Positions 6,466 to 14,700 of a DNA stretch of 15,429 bases are shown piece after piece. The stretch is taken from the NCBI GenBank assembly GCA_033791585.1, contig JASJGK010000022.1, positions 1 to 15,429 on the forward strand, read 5' to 3'. The notes under the pieces were generated by a model, which was not told the origin of the DNA, ran no database searches, and was given only the letters and a program-made list of their open reading frames with translations. The translations under genes were made by a program, and so were the position numbers. This stretch comes from JASJGK01 sp033791585 (lineage in GTDB: Bacteria > SAR324 > XYD2-FULL-50-16). Numbering within the stretch: the stretch's first letter is position 1; every line of letters starts with the position of its first letter.

Positions 6466-8867
6466 ACTCCAGCCACCCAGCCAAATTGGTCTGTGTTCAC
6501 TGTCAATTGACGATGACCAGTGCAGAGGCAATCCTATTTGAAGGGGAATCTTTTTGCTGCCATGGTTGTAAGGGTGCCTGGCAAATGATTCAAGCTGCGG
6601 GATTGGGTTCTTACTATGATAAACGAGAAAGTAGCCCAGAGCGGCCAGTTCAACTTCCTACCAGTCTTTTTCAGTCCGACTCTAAGTCCAAAAGCCAAAT
6701 CACTGGCGAAATTAAATCTGCGGAATTACTTATATCTGGCATTCATTGCGCTGCCTGTGTCTGGCTCAATGAGGCTTATCTTTTAAAAATAGATGGTGTG
6801 ATTTCAGCTGCAGTAAACTACAGTAACCACCGTGCAAAAGTCGAGTGGGAAGAGGGTAAAATAGACTTAAGCCAATTGATTCATGCTCTTGCAAGTTTAG
6901 GCTACAGGGCTGTTGTTTATAGCCCCCAGTCAAGTGAAAAGCATTTAGCAGCCCAAAGGCTCGATGATTACCGCCGCTTTGTGGTTGGGATTTTTGCCAT
7001 GATGAATATAATGTGGCTGTCTATTGCTGAGTGGGCTGGCTACTTTACGGGCATGGAGCAAAATGTGAAAAACTTGCTTCACCTAGCCCAGTTCACCCTA
7101 GCCACCCCTGTGGTCTTTTATTCTGGCCTGCCTTTTATCAAGGGTGCATGGCGTGGATTAAAACACGCAAGTCTTGGGTTGGATTTTCAAATCGCCTTTT
7201 CGAGCCTATTGATTTGGGGATATAGCCTTTTTGCCTCTGTTACTCAATCAGGGAAAACCTATTTTGAATCCACCGTGATGTTGATCACCTTTGTTTTAGG
7301 TGGTAAGTTTTTAGAGCGCTTATCTTTGAAAAACCTCTATGAATTTTCCAGTCATTTAGGAAATCATTTGGGTGGAGAGGCAACTAGGGTCGAGGGAAAA
7401 AAGATAACCTCTGGGCCGTCTGAAGAGATTGAAGTTGGCTGGATTTTGAGGGCCTTGGCAGGGGAGCGAATCATGGCCGACGGTGTTATAAAACAGGGAA
7501 TTGCTGATTTTGATGAAAGCTTTTTAACAGGCGAAGCGGCAGCAAAAACCAAAAAGTCAGGTGATGAGGTCTACGCCTCCAGCTTGAATTTAAATGGGCC
7601 TGTTGATTATTTAGTAACAACCAAAACTGACCAATCAATAGCTGCAAAAATTTCGCAATTGGTGGAATCTGCGGCCAACTCAAAACCACCGCTCCAGCAA
7701 AAGGCTGACCAAATCGCTAAGTATTTTGTCCCTTTGGTTTTAGGCCTAGCCCTGCTCAACGGCTGGATTTGGGGCTGGAAAGAGGGTCTATTCGAAGCAG
7801 GTTTGATTCAGTTTATTGCATTGCTGGTTATCGCCTGCCCCTGCGCTTTAAGTTTAGCTACCCCTATAGCCTATTTAGTGGGGATCAAAGAAGCAGCTAG
7901 CCAGGGGATTCTTTTTCGAAAAGCATCTGTGATTGAAGACCTGAGTTCTGCCAAAGAATTATTTTTAGATAAAACAGGCACCTTAACGCTAGGGCAGCCT
8001 CTTGTGCAAAAAAGGTGGTATTCTGGGATTCATGAAGAACTAATTTTGGCCTTAAGCGCCCAGTCTCGTCATCCTTCGGCTCGGGCAGTCTTTAACTACT
8101 TACAATCTGATTTTGAAGCCGTAACCTTGAAAGGTACTTGCCAAGAAATCCCTGGGAAAGGTATTTTTGCAACAGAGCAGGGGCTTTTTTTGGGTAGCCT
8201 AGACTGGATAAAGCAATCTCATAGAGTGCCACCAGAGGCCGAATTTTTTGCACAGCAGGAATTGAAACTGGGGCGAAGTCTGGTAGCCTTTGGGCAAGGG
8301 GAGGTGCAGGCTATTTTTAGTCTATCTGATCAGATCAAACCCTTAGTAAAAGAAACCCTTAAAGAACTTGAGTATTTGGGCCTAAGGCCAAACCTTTTGA
8401 CTGGCGATTCCTTAGCCCCAAGCCAAGCTGTTGCGAATCAGGTGGGGATATCACAGGTCAATGCTGCCGCTAGCCCAGAAGAAAAACTTGGGAAGATAAA
8501 GGCTGCTCAAAAATATACAAAAGTAGTTATGGTAGGTGATGGAATAAATGATAGCCCAGCCTTGGCTCAAGCTGATGTTGGTATAGCCATGGGTGAAGGT
8601 GCCCAAACGGCAATATTAGCCAGTGATTTGGTTCTTCTTCGAGGCGAGATATCAGGCTTGCTCAAAGCCCGAAAGATAGCTGTTCAGGTTGGCCATTTAG
8701 TAAAACAAAATTTGGGTATTTCCTTGATTTATAACAGCCTAGCCCTTTCCCTCGCATTTTTGGGCCTTGTCACTCCGCCTATTGCAGCTGGCGCAATGTC
8801 TCTCTCTAGCCTCTTGGTGGTTATCAATGCCTGGGCTTTTGGCGGCAGACAAATGAAGAGGTTGTAG
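6462..8867 (+). CDS. ccoI: copper-transporting P1B-type ATPase for cbb3 assembly (CcoI/FixI)
   Basis: An inner-membrane ATPase that exports Cu(I) for insertion into the CuB site of the oxidase. The 801 residues contain, in order: a Cys-rich N-terminal domain typical of CcoI (C11, C14, C32, C33, C36); a heavy-metal-associated domain with GIHCAACV (C96, C99); the membrane helices; an actuator loop FLTGEA (354-359); the CPC metal motif in the transport helix (C459-P-C461); the phosphorylation motif DKTGTLT (D503); the histidine-proline motif in SRHPSA; and GDGINDSPAL (from G692). One oddity is the actuator motif TGEA-AAKTK, where most P1B ATPases have TGES-xPVxK. The catalytic TGE triplet is kept, so activity is still expected. 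The gene overlaps ccoH by 4 bases and ccoS begins 2 bases after its stop. Confidence 0.95.
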   Translation: MNSSHPAKLVCVHCQLTMTSAEAILFEGESFCCHGCKGAWQMIQAAGLGSYYDKRESSPERPVQLPTSLFQSDSKSKSQITGEIKSAELLISGIHCAACVWLNEAYLLKIDGVISAAVNYSNHRAKVEWEEGKIDLSQLIHALASLGYRAVVYSPQSSEKHLAAQRLDDYRRFVVGIFAMMNIMWLSIAEWAGYFTGMEQNVKNLLHLAQFTLATPVVFYSGLPFIKGAWRGLKHASLGLDFQIAFSSLLIWGYSLFASVTQSGKTYFESTVMLITFVLGGKFLERLSLKNLYEFSSHLGNHLGGEATRVEGKKITSGPSEEIEVGWILRALAGERIMADGVIKQGIADFDESFLTGEAAAKTKKSGDEVYASSLNLNGPVDYLVTTKTDQSIAAKISQLVESAANSKPPLQQKADQIAKYFVPLVLGLALLNGWIWGWKEGLFEAGLIQFIALLVIACPCALSLATPIAYLVGIKEAASQGILFRKASVIEDLSSAKELFLDKTGTLTLGQPLVQKRWYSGIHEELILALSAQSRHPSARAVFNYLQSDFEAVTLKGTCQEIPGKGIFATEQGLFLGSLDWIKQSHRVPPEAEFFAQQELKLGRSLVAFGQGEVQAIFSLSDQIKPLVKETLKELEYLGLRPNLLTGDSLAPSQAVANQVGISQVNAAASPEEKLGKIKAAQKYTKVVMVGDGINDSPALAQADVGIAMGEGAQTAILASDLVLLRGEISGLLKARKIAVQVGHLVKQNLGISLIYNSLALSLAFLGLVTPPIAAGAMSLSSLLVVINAWAFGGRQMKRL

Positions 8868-8869
8868 CT

Positions 8870-9058
8870 ATGGACATGCTCCCTGTAATGATTTTTGTAT
8901 CCCTATTTCTTGGTGGCCTTGGGTTAGTGGGAGTTTTATGGGGCTTAAAAAATGGGCAATTTGATGACCCTGAGGGAAGCCGTTACCGTGTTTTATTTGA
9001 TGATGAAGAAGAAGACCGCTACCAAGAAAATTTAAAAAAACAGCAGGAGAAAGAATGA
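8870..9058 (+). CDS. ccoS: cbb3 oxidase maturation protein CcoS
   Basis: A 62-residue protein with one helix (about 5-27), followed by the strongly conserved NGQFDDPEGSRYRVLFDD and an acidic, charged tail. This motif is diagnostic for CcoS. The protein is required for insertion of haem b and CuB into the catalytic subunit in Rhodobacter. It starts 2 bases after the ccoI stop, and its stop overlaps the next gene by 4 bases. Confidence 0.95.
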   Translation: MDMLPVMIFVSLFLGGLGLVGVLWGLKNGQFDDPEGSRYRVLFDDEEEDRYQENLKKQQEKE

Positions 9059-9798
9059 TTGATTCTTTGGTTTTGGTGCTGCCTTTTTTAGCCTTACCCT
9101 TTTTTGCGGGCTTACTTGGGGGGCTTCACTGTCTTGGAATGTGTGGCCCTATTGTTTGTGCTTTTGGTGCCAGTTGCGGCCCTGATCAGAAGGTGAAATT
9201 CCACTTTGGGTACCAAGGTGGGAGGTTGTTAGTTTACTCTTTGTTGGGCGCTTTTTTTGGCATGATGGGGGATGTATTAGAAAACTCCTTGGCCTTGGTT
9301 GCCCTGCAATCCGGGGCAGCATTATTCGGTGGATTAGTGATGATTGGGTTGGCCTTGAGTCAAATGACAGGCCTTGGCCTTGGGCTAGGTGGCCAGTCAA
9401 GCGCTTTTGGAGCGGGCTTTGGCAAGGTGATGAACAAGCTGCAGAGGCTCGGTGGTTTCAGTTGGTTTCTCCTAGGGGCCATGACAGGTCTACTTCCCTG
9501 CGGCTTACTATTTAGCTTAGAAGCCTTGGCGCTTTCTACAGGCAACTGGTTTGAAGGGATGCTAGTAATGGCTGTTTTCTGGCTGGGAAGCCTTCCTTAC
9601 TTAGTGGGGGCCAGTGAGTTGGCCAATAGATTTAGCGGGATTTTAAGGAAAAAGGGCCAGCAGCTTCTAGCAGTGCTAATGCTCCTAAGTGGCTTAGCCA
9701 TGATTTATCACAGGTGGACAATACTAAAATGGCGAGCAAGCTGCACCACTGCTGATTTATTAGACCCCATGGCCGGGCTTCATTGGTTTACTTTTTGA
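9055..9798 (+). CDS. TauE/SafE-family (cytochrome biogenesis type) membrane protein in the cco operon
   Basis: A 247-residue polytopic membrane protein with about six helices. The N-terminal GGLHCLGMCGPIVCAFG (H25, C26, C30, C35) and the central GLLPCGLLFSLEALALS (C149) are hallmarks of the sulfite exporter TauE/SafE-like group that is common at the end of cco operons. The duplicated Cys-containing helices resemble DsbD/CcdA-type proteins and could carry metal or thiol redox equivalents. A role in copper or thiol supply to the oxidase is inferred from position only. The start overlaps ccoS (ATGA), and the operon ends here, 184 bases before a clear terminator. Confidence 0.85.
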   Translation: MIDSLVLVLPFLALPFFAGLLGGLHCLGMCGPIVCAFGASCGPDQKVKFHFGYQGGRLLVYSLLGAFFGMMGDVLENSLALVALQSGAALFGGLVMIGLALSQMTGLGLGLGGQSSAFGAGFGKVMNKLQRLGGFSWFLLGAMTGLLPCGLLFSLEALALSTGNWFEGMLVMAVFWLGSLPYLVGASELANRFSGILRKKGQQLLAVLMLLSGLAMIYHRWTILKWRASCTTADLLDPMAGLHWFTF

Positions 9799-9981
9799 AG
9801 CTCCTCTTTTGTATGTCAATGCGCTTAGGCAATAGACCAAAATTAAAAGGGTTTGATTTCTGAGGTTGCCCGTAAATTTTAGTGAGCACCCTAGATGCTT
9901 GTGAAATTGAATCTCAAAAAGCTAACTATAATTGATATGTTCCTGAACTTCTAACAGGCCTGATCCTATTTACTAACCTAG

Positions 9982-10006
9982 AGAGGGAAAATCTTTTCCC
10001 TCTTTT
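9982..10006 (+). terminator. intrinsic terminator of the cco operon
   Basis: AGAGGGAAA (9982-9990) pairs perfectly with TTTCCCTCT (9995-10003) around a 4-base loop and leads into TTTT. Nothing comparable to a T-run exists on the opposite side, so it acts mainly on the plus strand. It lies between the convergent oxidase operon and the ergothioneine cluster. Confidence 0.75.
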
Positions 10007-10057
10007 GGTAAACCATACTCCTCGATTTATTCTTTCAGCAATTAGAGTAAGCGCACC

Positions 10058-10708
10058 CTAGCCAAAGGAACAAACCTCTAAACCCTTTACCGTTGCTTCA
10101 CGCTTTAAAATTCGCTCTAGCCACGCGGTTATATTTGGGTAACTGGAGAGTTCTAAATGTTCTGAAGCCATATAAAAAAGATCAAGGCAACGAACCCATG
10201 GGAAAATGGCTATATCTGCAATTGAGTACTCCTCACCTACCAGGAAGGTTTTCCCATCCAACTGTTTTTCTACTACAGTCAAAAGCCGTTTGGTTTCTTT
10301 TGTGTAGCGTTCTACGGGGTAAGGATGATCACAGCTGTCTTTGGCGTATTTATAAAAGTGCCCAAACTGCCCAAACATGGGGCCAATGCCGCCCACCTGA
10401 AAAAATAGCCATTGTAAAGTTTCACTGCGTAATTTTGGGTCAGCTGATAAAAACTTCCCCGTTTTTTCTGCTAGATACAAAAGAATAGCGCCAGATTCAA
10501 ATACTGCATGCTCCCCACCAGGCCCATCAGGGTCGGTAATAGCAGGAATTTTTGAGTTGGGGTTTACTGCTATAAATTCTTCAGTGAACTGGTCCCCCTT
10601 CATGATGTTAATGGTATGGGCATCGTAGGCAAGGCCCATTTCTTCAAGAGCAATGGAAGCCTTCACCCCGTTTGGAGTGGCTAGCGAGTATAATTGAATT
10701 TTTGACAT
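10058..10708 (-). CDS. glutathione S-transferase family protein, Nu-class-like (YfcG/YghU type)
   Basis: A cytosolic 216-residue GST-fold protein. The N-terminal thioredoxin-like domain opens LYSLATPNGVKASIALEEMG. T11 and N13 correspond to the Thr/Asn pair that binds glutathione in Escherichia coli YfcG. NSKIPAI carries the usual cis-proline (P55), and E71-S72 (ESGAIL) bind the glutathione glutamyl part. The C-terminal helical domain covers about 90-216. No catalytic Tyr or Ser of the classical classes is seen. Nu-class members act as disulfide reductases with two bound glutathiones. It is the third gene of the minus-strand cluster, 57 bases after egtD, and probably shares its transcript. Whether it acts on ergothioneine or simply serves general thiol redox is unknown. 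Confidence 0.85.
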   Translation of the reverse strand: MSKIQLYSLATPNGVKASIALEEMGLAYDAHTINIMKGDQFTEEFIAVNPNSKIPAITDPDGPGGEHAVFESGAILLYLAEKTGKFLSADPKLRSETLQWLFFQVGGIGPMFGQFGHFYKYAKDSCDHPYPVERYTKETKRLLTVVEKQLDGKTFLVGEEYSIADIAIFPWVRCLDLFYMASEHLELSSYPNITAWLERILKREATVKGLEVCSFG

Positions 10709-10765
10709 TTTTTTTACTTCTTAAGGTGGAAGGAACAGTGATGAACCTAGGGTATTTTGTTATTA

Positions 10766-11752
10766 CTATTGAACTTTTGCCAATTCCATAATGGAAAACC
10801 ATTCATCCTTGGCGTGGTGCCATTTGACCAGCTTCAAGCCTGCTGCTTCGACCAGTTTTAGAGCTGATTTTTTAGAGTATTTTTGTGAGATCTCTGTGTG
10901 GATTGTCTCTCCCTCTGCAAACTCAAATTCTTGGTCAAGGTGATTTATTCTAGCCTTGAGAGATTTTTTTGCAACTAAATGCATCTCTATGCGCTCTTCT
11001 TCTTGGTTAAAAAAGGCCTTATGGTCAAAGTCATCAAGTGGGAAATCTGCATCCAGTTGCTGGTTAATCACAGACAAAACATTTTTGTTAAAGGCTGCGG
11101 TAATACCTGCTTGGTCGTTATAGGCTGCATTTAAAACGGTCGTTGGTTTAACTCGGTCTACAGAAAGCAAAAAGGTATCCTCCAGCTTTAAATCGCTGGT
11201 AACCTTGGCCAAAAAATCTTTAGCTTCAGCAAATTCAAAATTGCCTATAGAACTACCAAAAAGCACCATCATTTGGGGTCGATCTTCTTTAATCTGGGCA
11301 ATTCGGTTGGTGAAATCAGCCACATGGCCACGAACTAAAAGATCAGGGAAACGCTTGCTTAACGCCTGTGAGGACTGGCGGATGGCATCTTCACTCACAT
11401 CAATGGGTAAGTAGCGCATCCGCCTTCTTTGGGCCGAATCCGTAGCGTCTAACAAGCGTTGGATTTTCCAGTGAGCACCTGAACCCAATTCAATTAAATC
11501 GCCTTCAGTGAAGTCTTTCATCAGGTCTTCCGCAATGGATTCTAACAACTTCAACTCTGTGCGAGTAACATAATACTCAGGGGTTTTACAGATGTCTTCA
11601 AAAAGCCTAGACCCTTCATCATCGTAGAAATACTTGCTGGGGAGGCGTTTTTGTTTTGCTGAAAGCCCATTAAGAACATCGGTTTTTAAGTCTTGGCTAA
11701 AATCAAGTGTTAGGTGATTTTCTAAGGTGATAGTTTGGTCTGGCAGGTTCAT
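10766..11752 (-). CDS. egtD: L-histidine N-alpha-methyltransferase (EgtD), hercynine synthase
   Basis: A SAM-dependent enzyme that trimethylates the alpha-amino group of histidine to give hercynine, the precursor of ergothioneine. The ATG at 11752 gives 328 residues, the normal EgtD size. Visible family motifs are SKYFYDDEGSRLFEDIC (39-55) with TPEYYVTRTE (58-67); the SAM-binding ELGSG (88-92) followed by K96; YLPIDVS (114-120); LFGSSIGNF (164-172); AYNDQAGITAAFN (210-222), with RIEMHL (254-259) further on; and GETIHTEISQKY (281-292), the segment that holds substrate-binding residues in the mycobacterial enzyme. A longer form from a TTG at 11788 would overlap the upstream gene and has no ribosome site, so I reject it. 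The gene follows the MES-like fusion after 19 bases. A related methyltransferase with another histidine-like substrate is possible but less likely. Confidence 0.92.
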   Translation of the reverse strand: MNLPDQTITLENHLTLDFSQDLKTDVLNGLSAKQKRLPSKYFYDDEGSRLFEDICKTPEYYVTRTELKLLESIAEDLMKDFTEGDLIELGSGAHWKIQRLLDATDSAQRRRMRYLPIDVSEDAIRQSSQALSKRFPDLLVRGHVADFTNRIAQIKEDRPQMMVLFGSSIGNFEFAEAKDFLAKVTSDLKLEDTFLLSVDRVKPTTVLNAAYNDQAGITAAFNKNVLSVINQQLDADFPLDDFDHKAFFNQEEERIEMHLVAKKSLKARINHLDQEFEFAEGETIHTEISQKYSKKSALKLVEAAGLKLVKWHHAKDEWFSIMELAKVQ

Positions 11753-11758
11753 AATTTT

Positions 11759-11765
11759 CTCACTT
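11759..11765 (-). promoter_or_regulatory. ribosome binding site deciding the egtD start
   Basis: On the minus strand AAGTGAG stands 6 bases before the ATG at 11752, within the 19-base gap after the upstream stop. It supports the ATG over the upstream in-frame TTG. Confidence 0.6.
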
Positions 11766-11771
11766 ATTTTA

Positions 11772-14700
11772 TTAACGACAGGGAACAAAACGGATTAATT
11801 GAGAAGAGCTTAAAAGTAACTCTTCTAGGGATTTTAAAAATAGGTCAACTTCTTCAAGGGTATTTTCCACCCCTAGTGATAGACGGATAGAACAATGGGC
11901 TTGCGGCTCAGTTAGGCCCAAGGCCAGCAAACAATGTGAAGGGGCTGGGCTACCTGATTGGCAAGCGGAGCCTGAACTAAAGGCAAACCCACGCATGTCC
12001 ATGGCTAGGACTAAAGATTCCCCACGGGTTTGGGGAAGGGTCAAGTTACTACAGTGGGGCAACCGATTTTTTTGGTCGCCATTGACTTGAGCACCAGGTA
12101 TCAAATCTAAAATTCCCTTTTCTAATCTATCACGTAACACTGCAACATTGCCAAATTCCTTTAATTGTTTAATTGCCTCTTCGCAGGCTTTACCTAAGCC
12201 GATTAGGGCTAAGGAATTTTCAGTGCCACCTCGCAGGCCATATTCTTGAGAGCCACCAGCGATTAAGGGTTCTAAAGCAAGGCCTTTTCTTAAATACAAA
12301 GCACCAGCGCCCTTGGGCCCTTGGAACTTATGGGCAGAAAGGCTCAAGGCATCTACAGGCAATTGAGTTACATCAATGGGGATTTTACCAACAGCCTGCA
12401 CTGCATCACAGTGAAACCAAGCCCCAGCTTTGTGGGCCAGTGTGCAAAGTTCTGCAATGGGTTGGATCGTGCCCAATTCATTATTGGCTAGCATGATGCT
12501 CACCCCAAAACAATCGTCATCTAGTGCTAATTCTAGTGCCTCGGTAGTCACGAAGCCTTGTGAATTAATGGGTAGGTAAGTAACACGAATCCCTTGGGCC
12601 TCAAGTTGCTTGCAGGTGTTGAGTATGGAGGGGTGTTCAAAGTCGCTGGTGATAAAATGATTTCTTTTGCCCCTGAGATGCAACAAACCCTTTAGGGCTA
12701 GGTTGTTGGCTTCGGAACCCCCAGAGGTAATGATCAGGCGTTTGGCTGTACAATTTAATAACTGGCCCAAATAGCGTTTTGCTTGGTCCAGCATGGCTCT
12801 CGCTTTTTTGCCTTCGGTGTAAATACTACTGGGATTACCAAAATCATCTAAGTGGGCATGCATAGCCTCTTTAACAGCACTTGCTAAAGGGCTGGTGGCG
12901 TTATGATCGAAGTAAATCCTGGTTGCCGCTACTTGCACTTTGCTTTTTAAGGCTGCATATTCCCCGCTCCCCGTGTGACGTTTTTCTCCTTCTAGAGGCA
13001 GCACATCACAAAGCAGAGCCTTGTAAACAGGGAAGCCTGAAATAGGATCATATTGCTGTAAATTTGTGAGGTCGTTGATGTTGTTTTTTTGCCAAGCCTC
13101 TGGGCCGACCGGTCCACCGCCACCCATATTGGCATCAATTGCACCTTGCACCATTCGCCCAGTAACATAGGCTCGCATGGTAACAGAGCCACGGGGGCTT
13201 TTGACTAGTACTAAAGCACCATCTTCAATCGATCTAGCCTTTGCATCTTTATCGTTGAGCGTAACAACAGGTTCAGGCTGGATTTTAGAGAGGCTTTCTA
13301 CCCCATGGTGTTGGCTCCTAAAGTCGGTGGTTACCCTAGAACCTGAATTAAAGACCAAGGGGAATTCACCTACCAAATCAGGTCTCGAAATTGGGGATTC
13401 CGCAGGTTCGGTATAAACAGGGAGTGGATTATAACCAAATTCTTCAAGCAAACTTGAGGTGATTTCTAATTTGCCACTAGGGGTATCAAAGCCTGGTTTT
13501 CCATCAGGACGCAAGCCTCCCTTTTCCCATTTTTTATATTCCATCATCTGGGTTTTTAGGCTCACTTGGCCGCCCTTTTCTTTTACTTGGTCGTAGCTAA
13601 AACCTGTGCCTTTGAGCACATAATCATAAAGCTCTTCCTTATTTTGAGGGTAAAGTTCGCCGTAGCCTAAGCGTTCTGCTAGCTCAGAAAGGATAAAAAA
13701 GTCGTTGCGTGCCTCGCCTACGGGTTCAATGAGCTTTTCTCTAAGTTTAAAGATGGGACCATAGACCATGTAGCTATCAATTTCAAAACCAGTTGTTGCA
13801 GGCAGGACTATATCGGCATAGGCAGAATCAGCGGTCAGTTGGCGATCAATGGTCACTAAAAAGTCTAAATTTTCTAAGGTTTCTCGCCAGATTTTAGGCT
13901 CGGGCCATGAGGTGATGATACTACCACCCAAAACAATCAAACTTCGAATCTTGTAGGGTTTAGATTCTAACACAGACTCAGGAAGGCTGATAGCGTGGGA
14001 TTCGCCACGGTAATGGCTATAAACGGGGAAACGATCACGGCCCAAGGCTTTATCTGGCGCTGGGTTGGCTACAAGGCCATCCCTATTTACTTTAAAGTGG
14101 TTTTTACTCATGGTGAAACAGCGCCCACCTGGAACATCTAACTGGCCTGCCAGCCCCCAAAGGATGAGGGTTGCACGGATGGCCTGCACCCCTGATTCAC
14201 TATACTCGAGCCCTGAATACATAACAGGAGCAGCACCCTTGGCAGAGGCTATAGTTCGGGCTAATTCTATTATTACACTAGCTGGAACCCCAGTGATATT
14301 TTCCACCACTTCAGGCCTAAAGTGTTGCACATAGCTTTCAAATTCTTCAAATCCTAGAGTCCAGTCCTTAACAAAGCCTTCATCGTAAAGCTCTTCTGTT
14401 ATTATAACTTGGGCCAATCCAAGCGCTAAGGCCCCGTCTGTGCCTGGGCGAATGGGCACCCAGTCTGCCCCTTCTAATTTGGCTAGCGCCGTTTCTCTTG
14501 GGTCAATTACAATCACTTTCGCCCCCCGAGCATGGGCATCTGTGATACGTTGGTAGTCTAAGGGGGGGCTATCTGTTGCGGGATTAGCACCCCAGATGAC
14601 CACAACTTCCGCCTGTTCAATATCAGAATACATATTGATCAACATACCCCCTAGAGTAACGTGGGGGGCGATCATGGCAAAGGAAACATAACAGAGGGCA

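Noticed and set aside
11753..11788. Longer EgtD starting at a TTG at 11788
   Set aside because: It overlaps the end of the upstream gene. The ATG at 11752 has a good ribosome site and gives the normal EgtD length.
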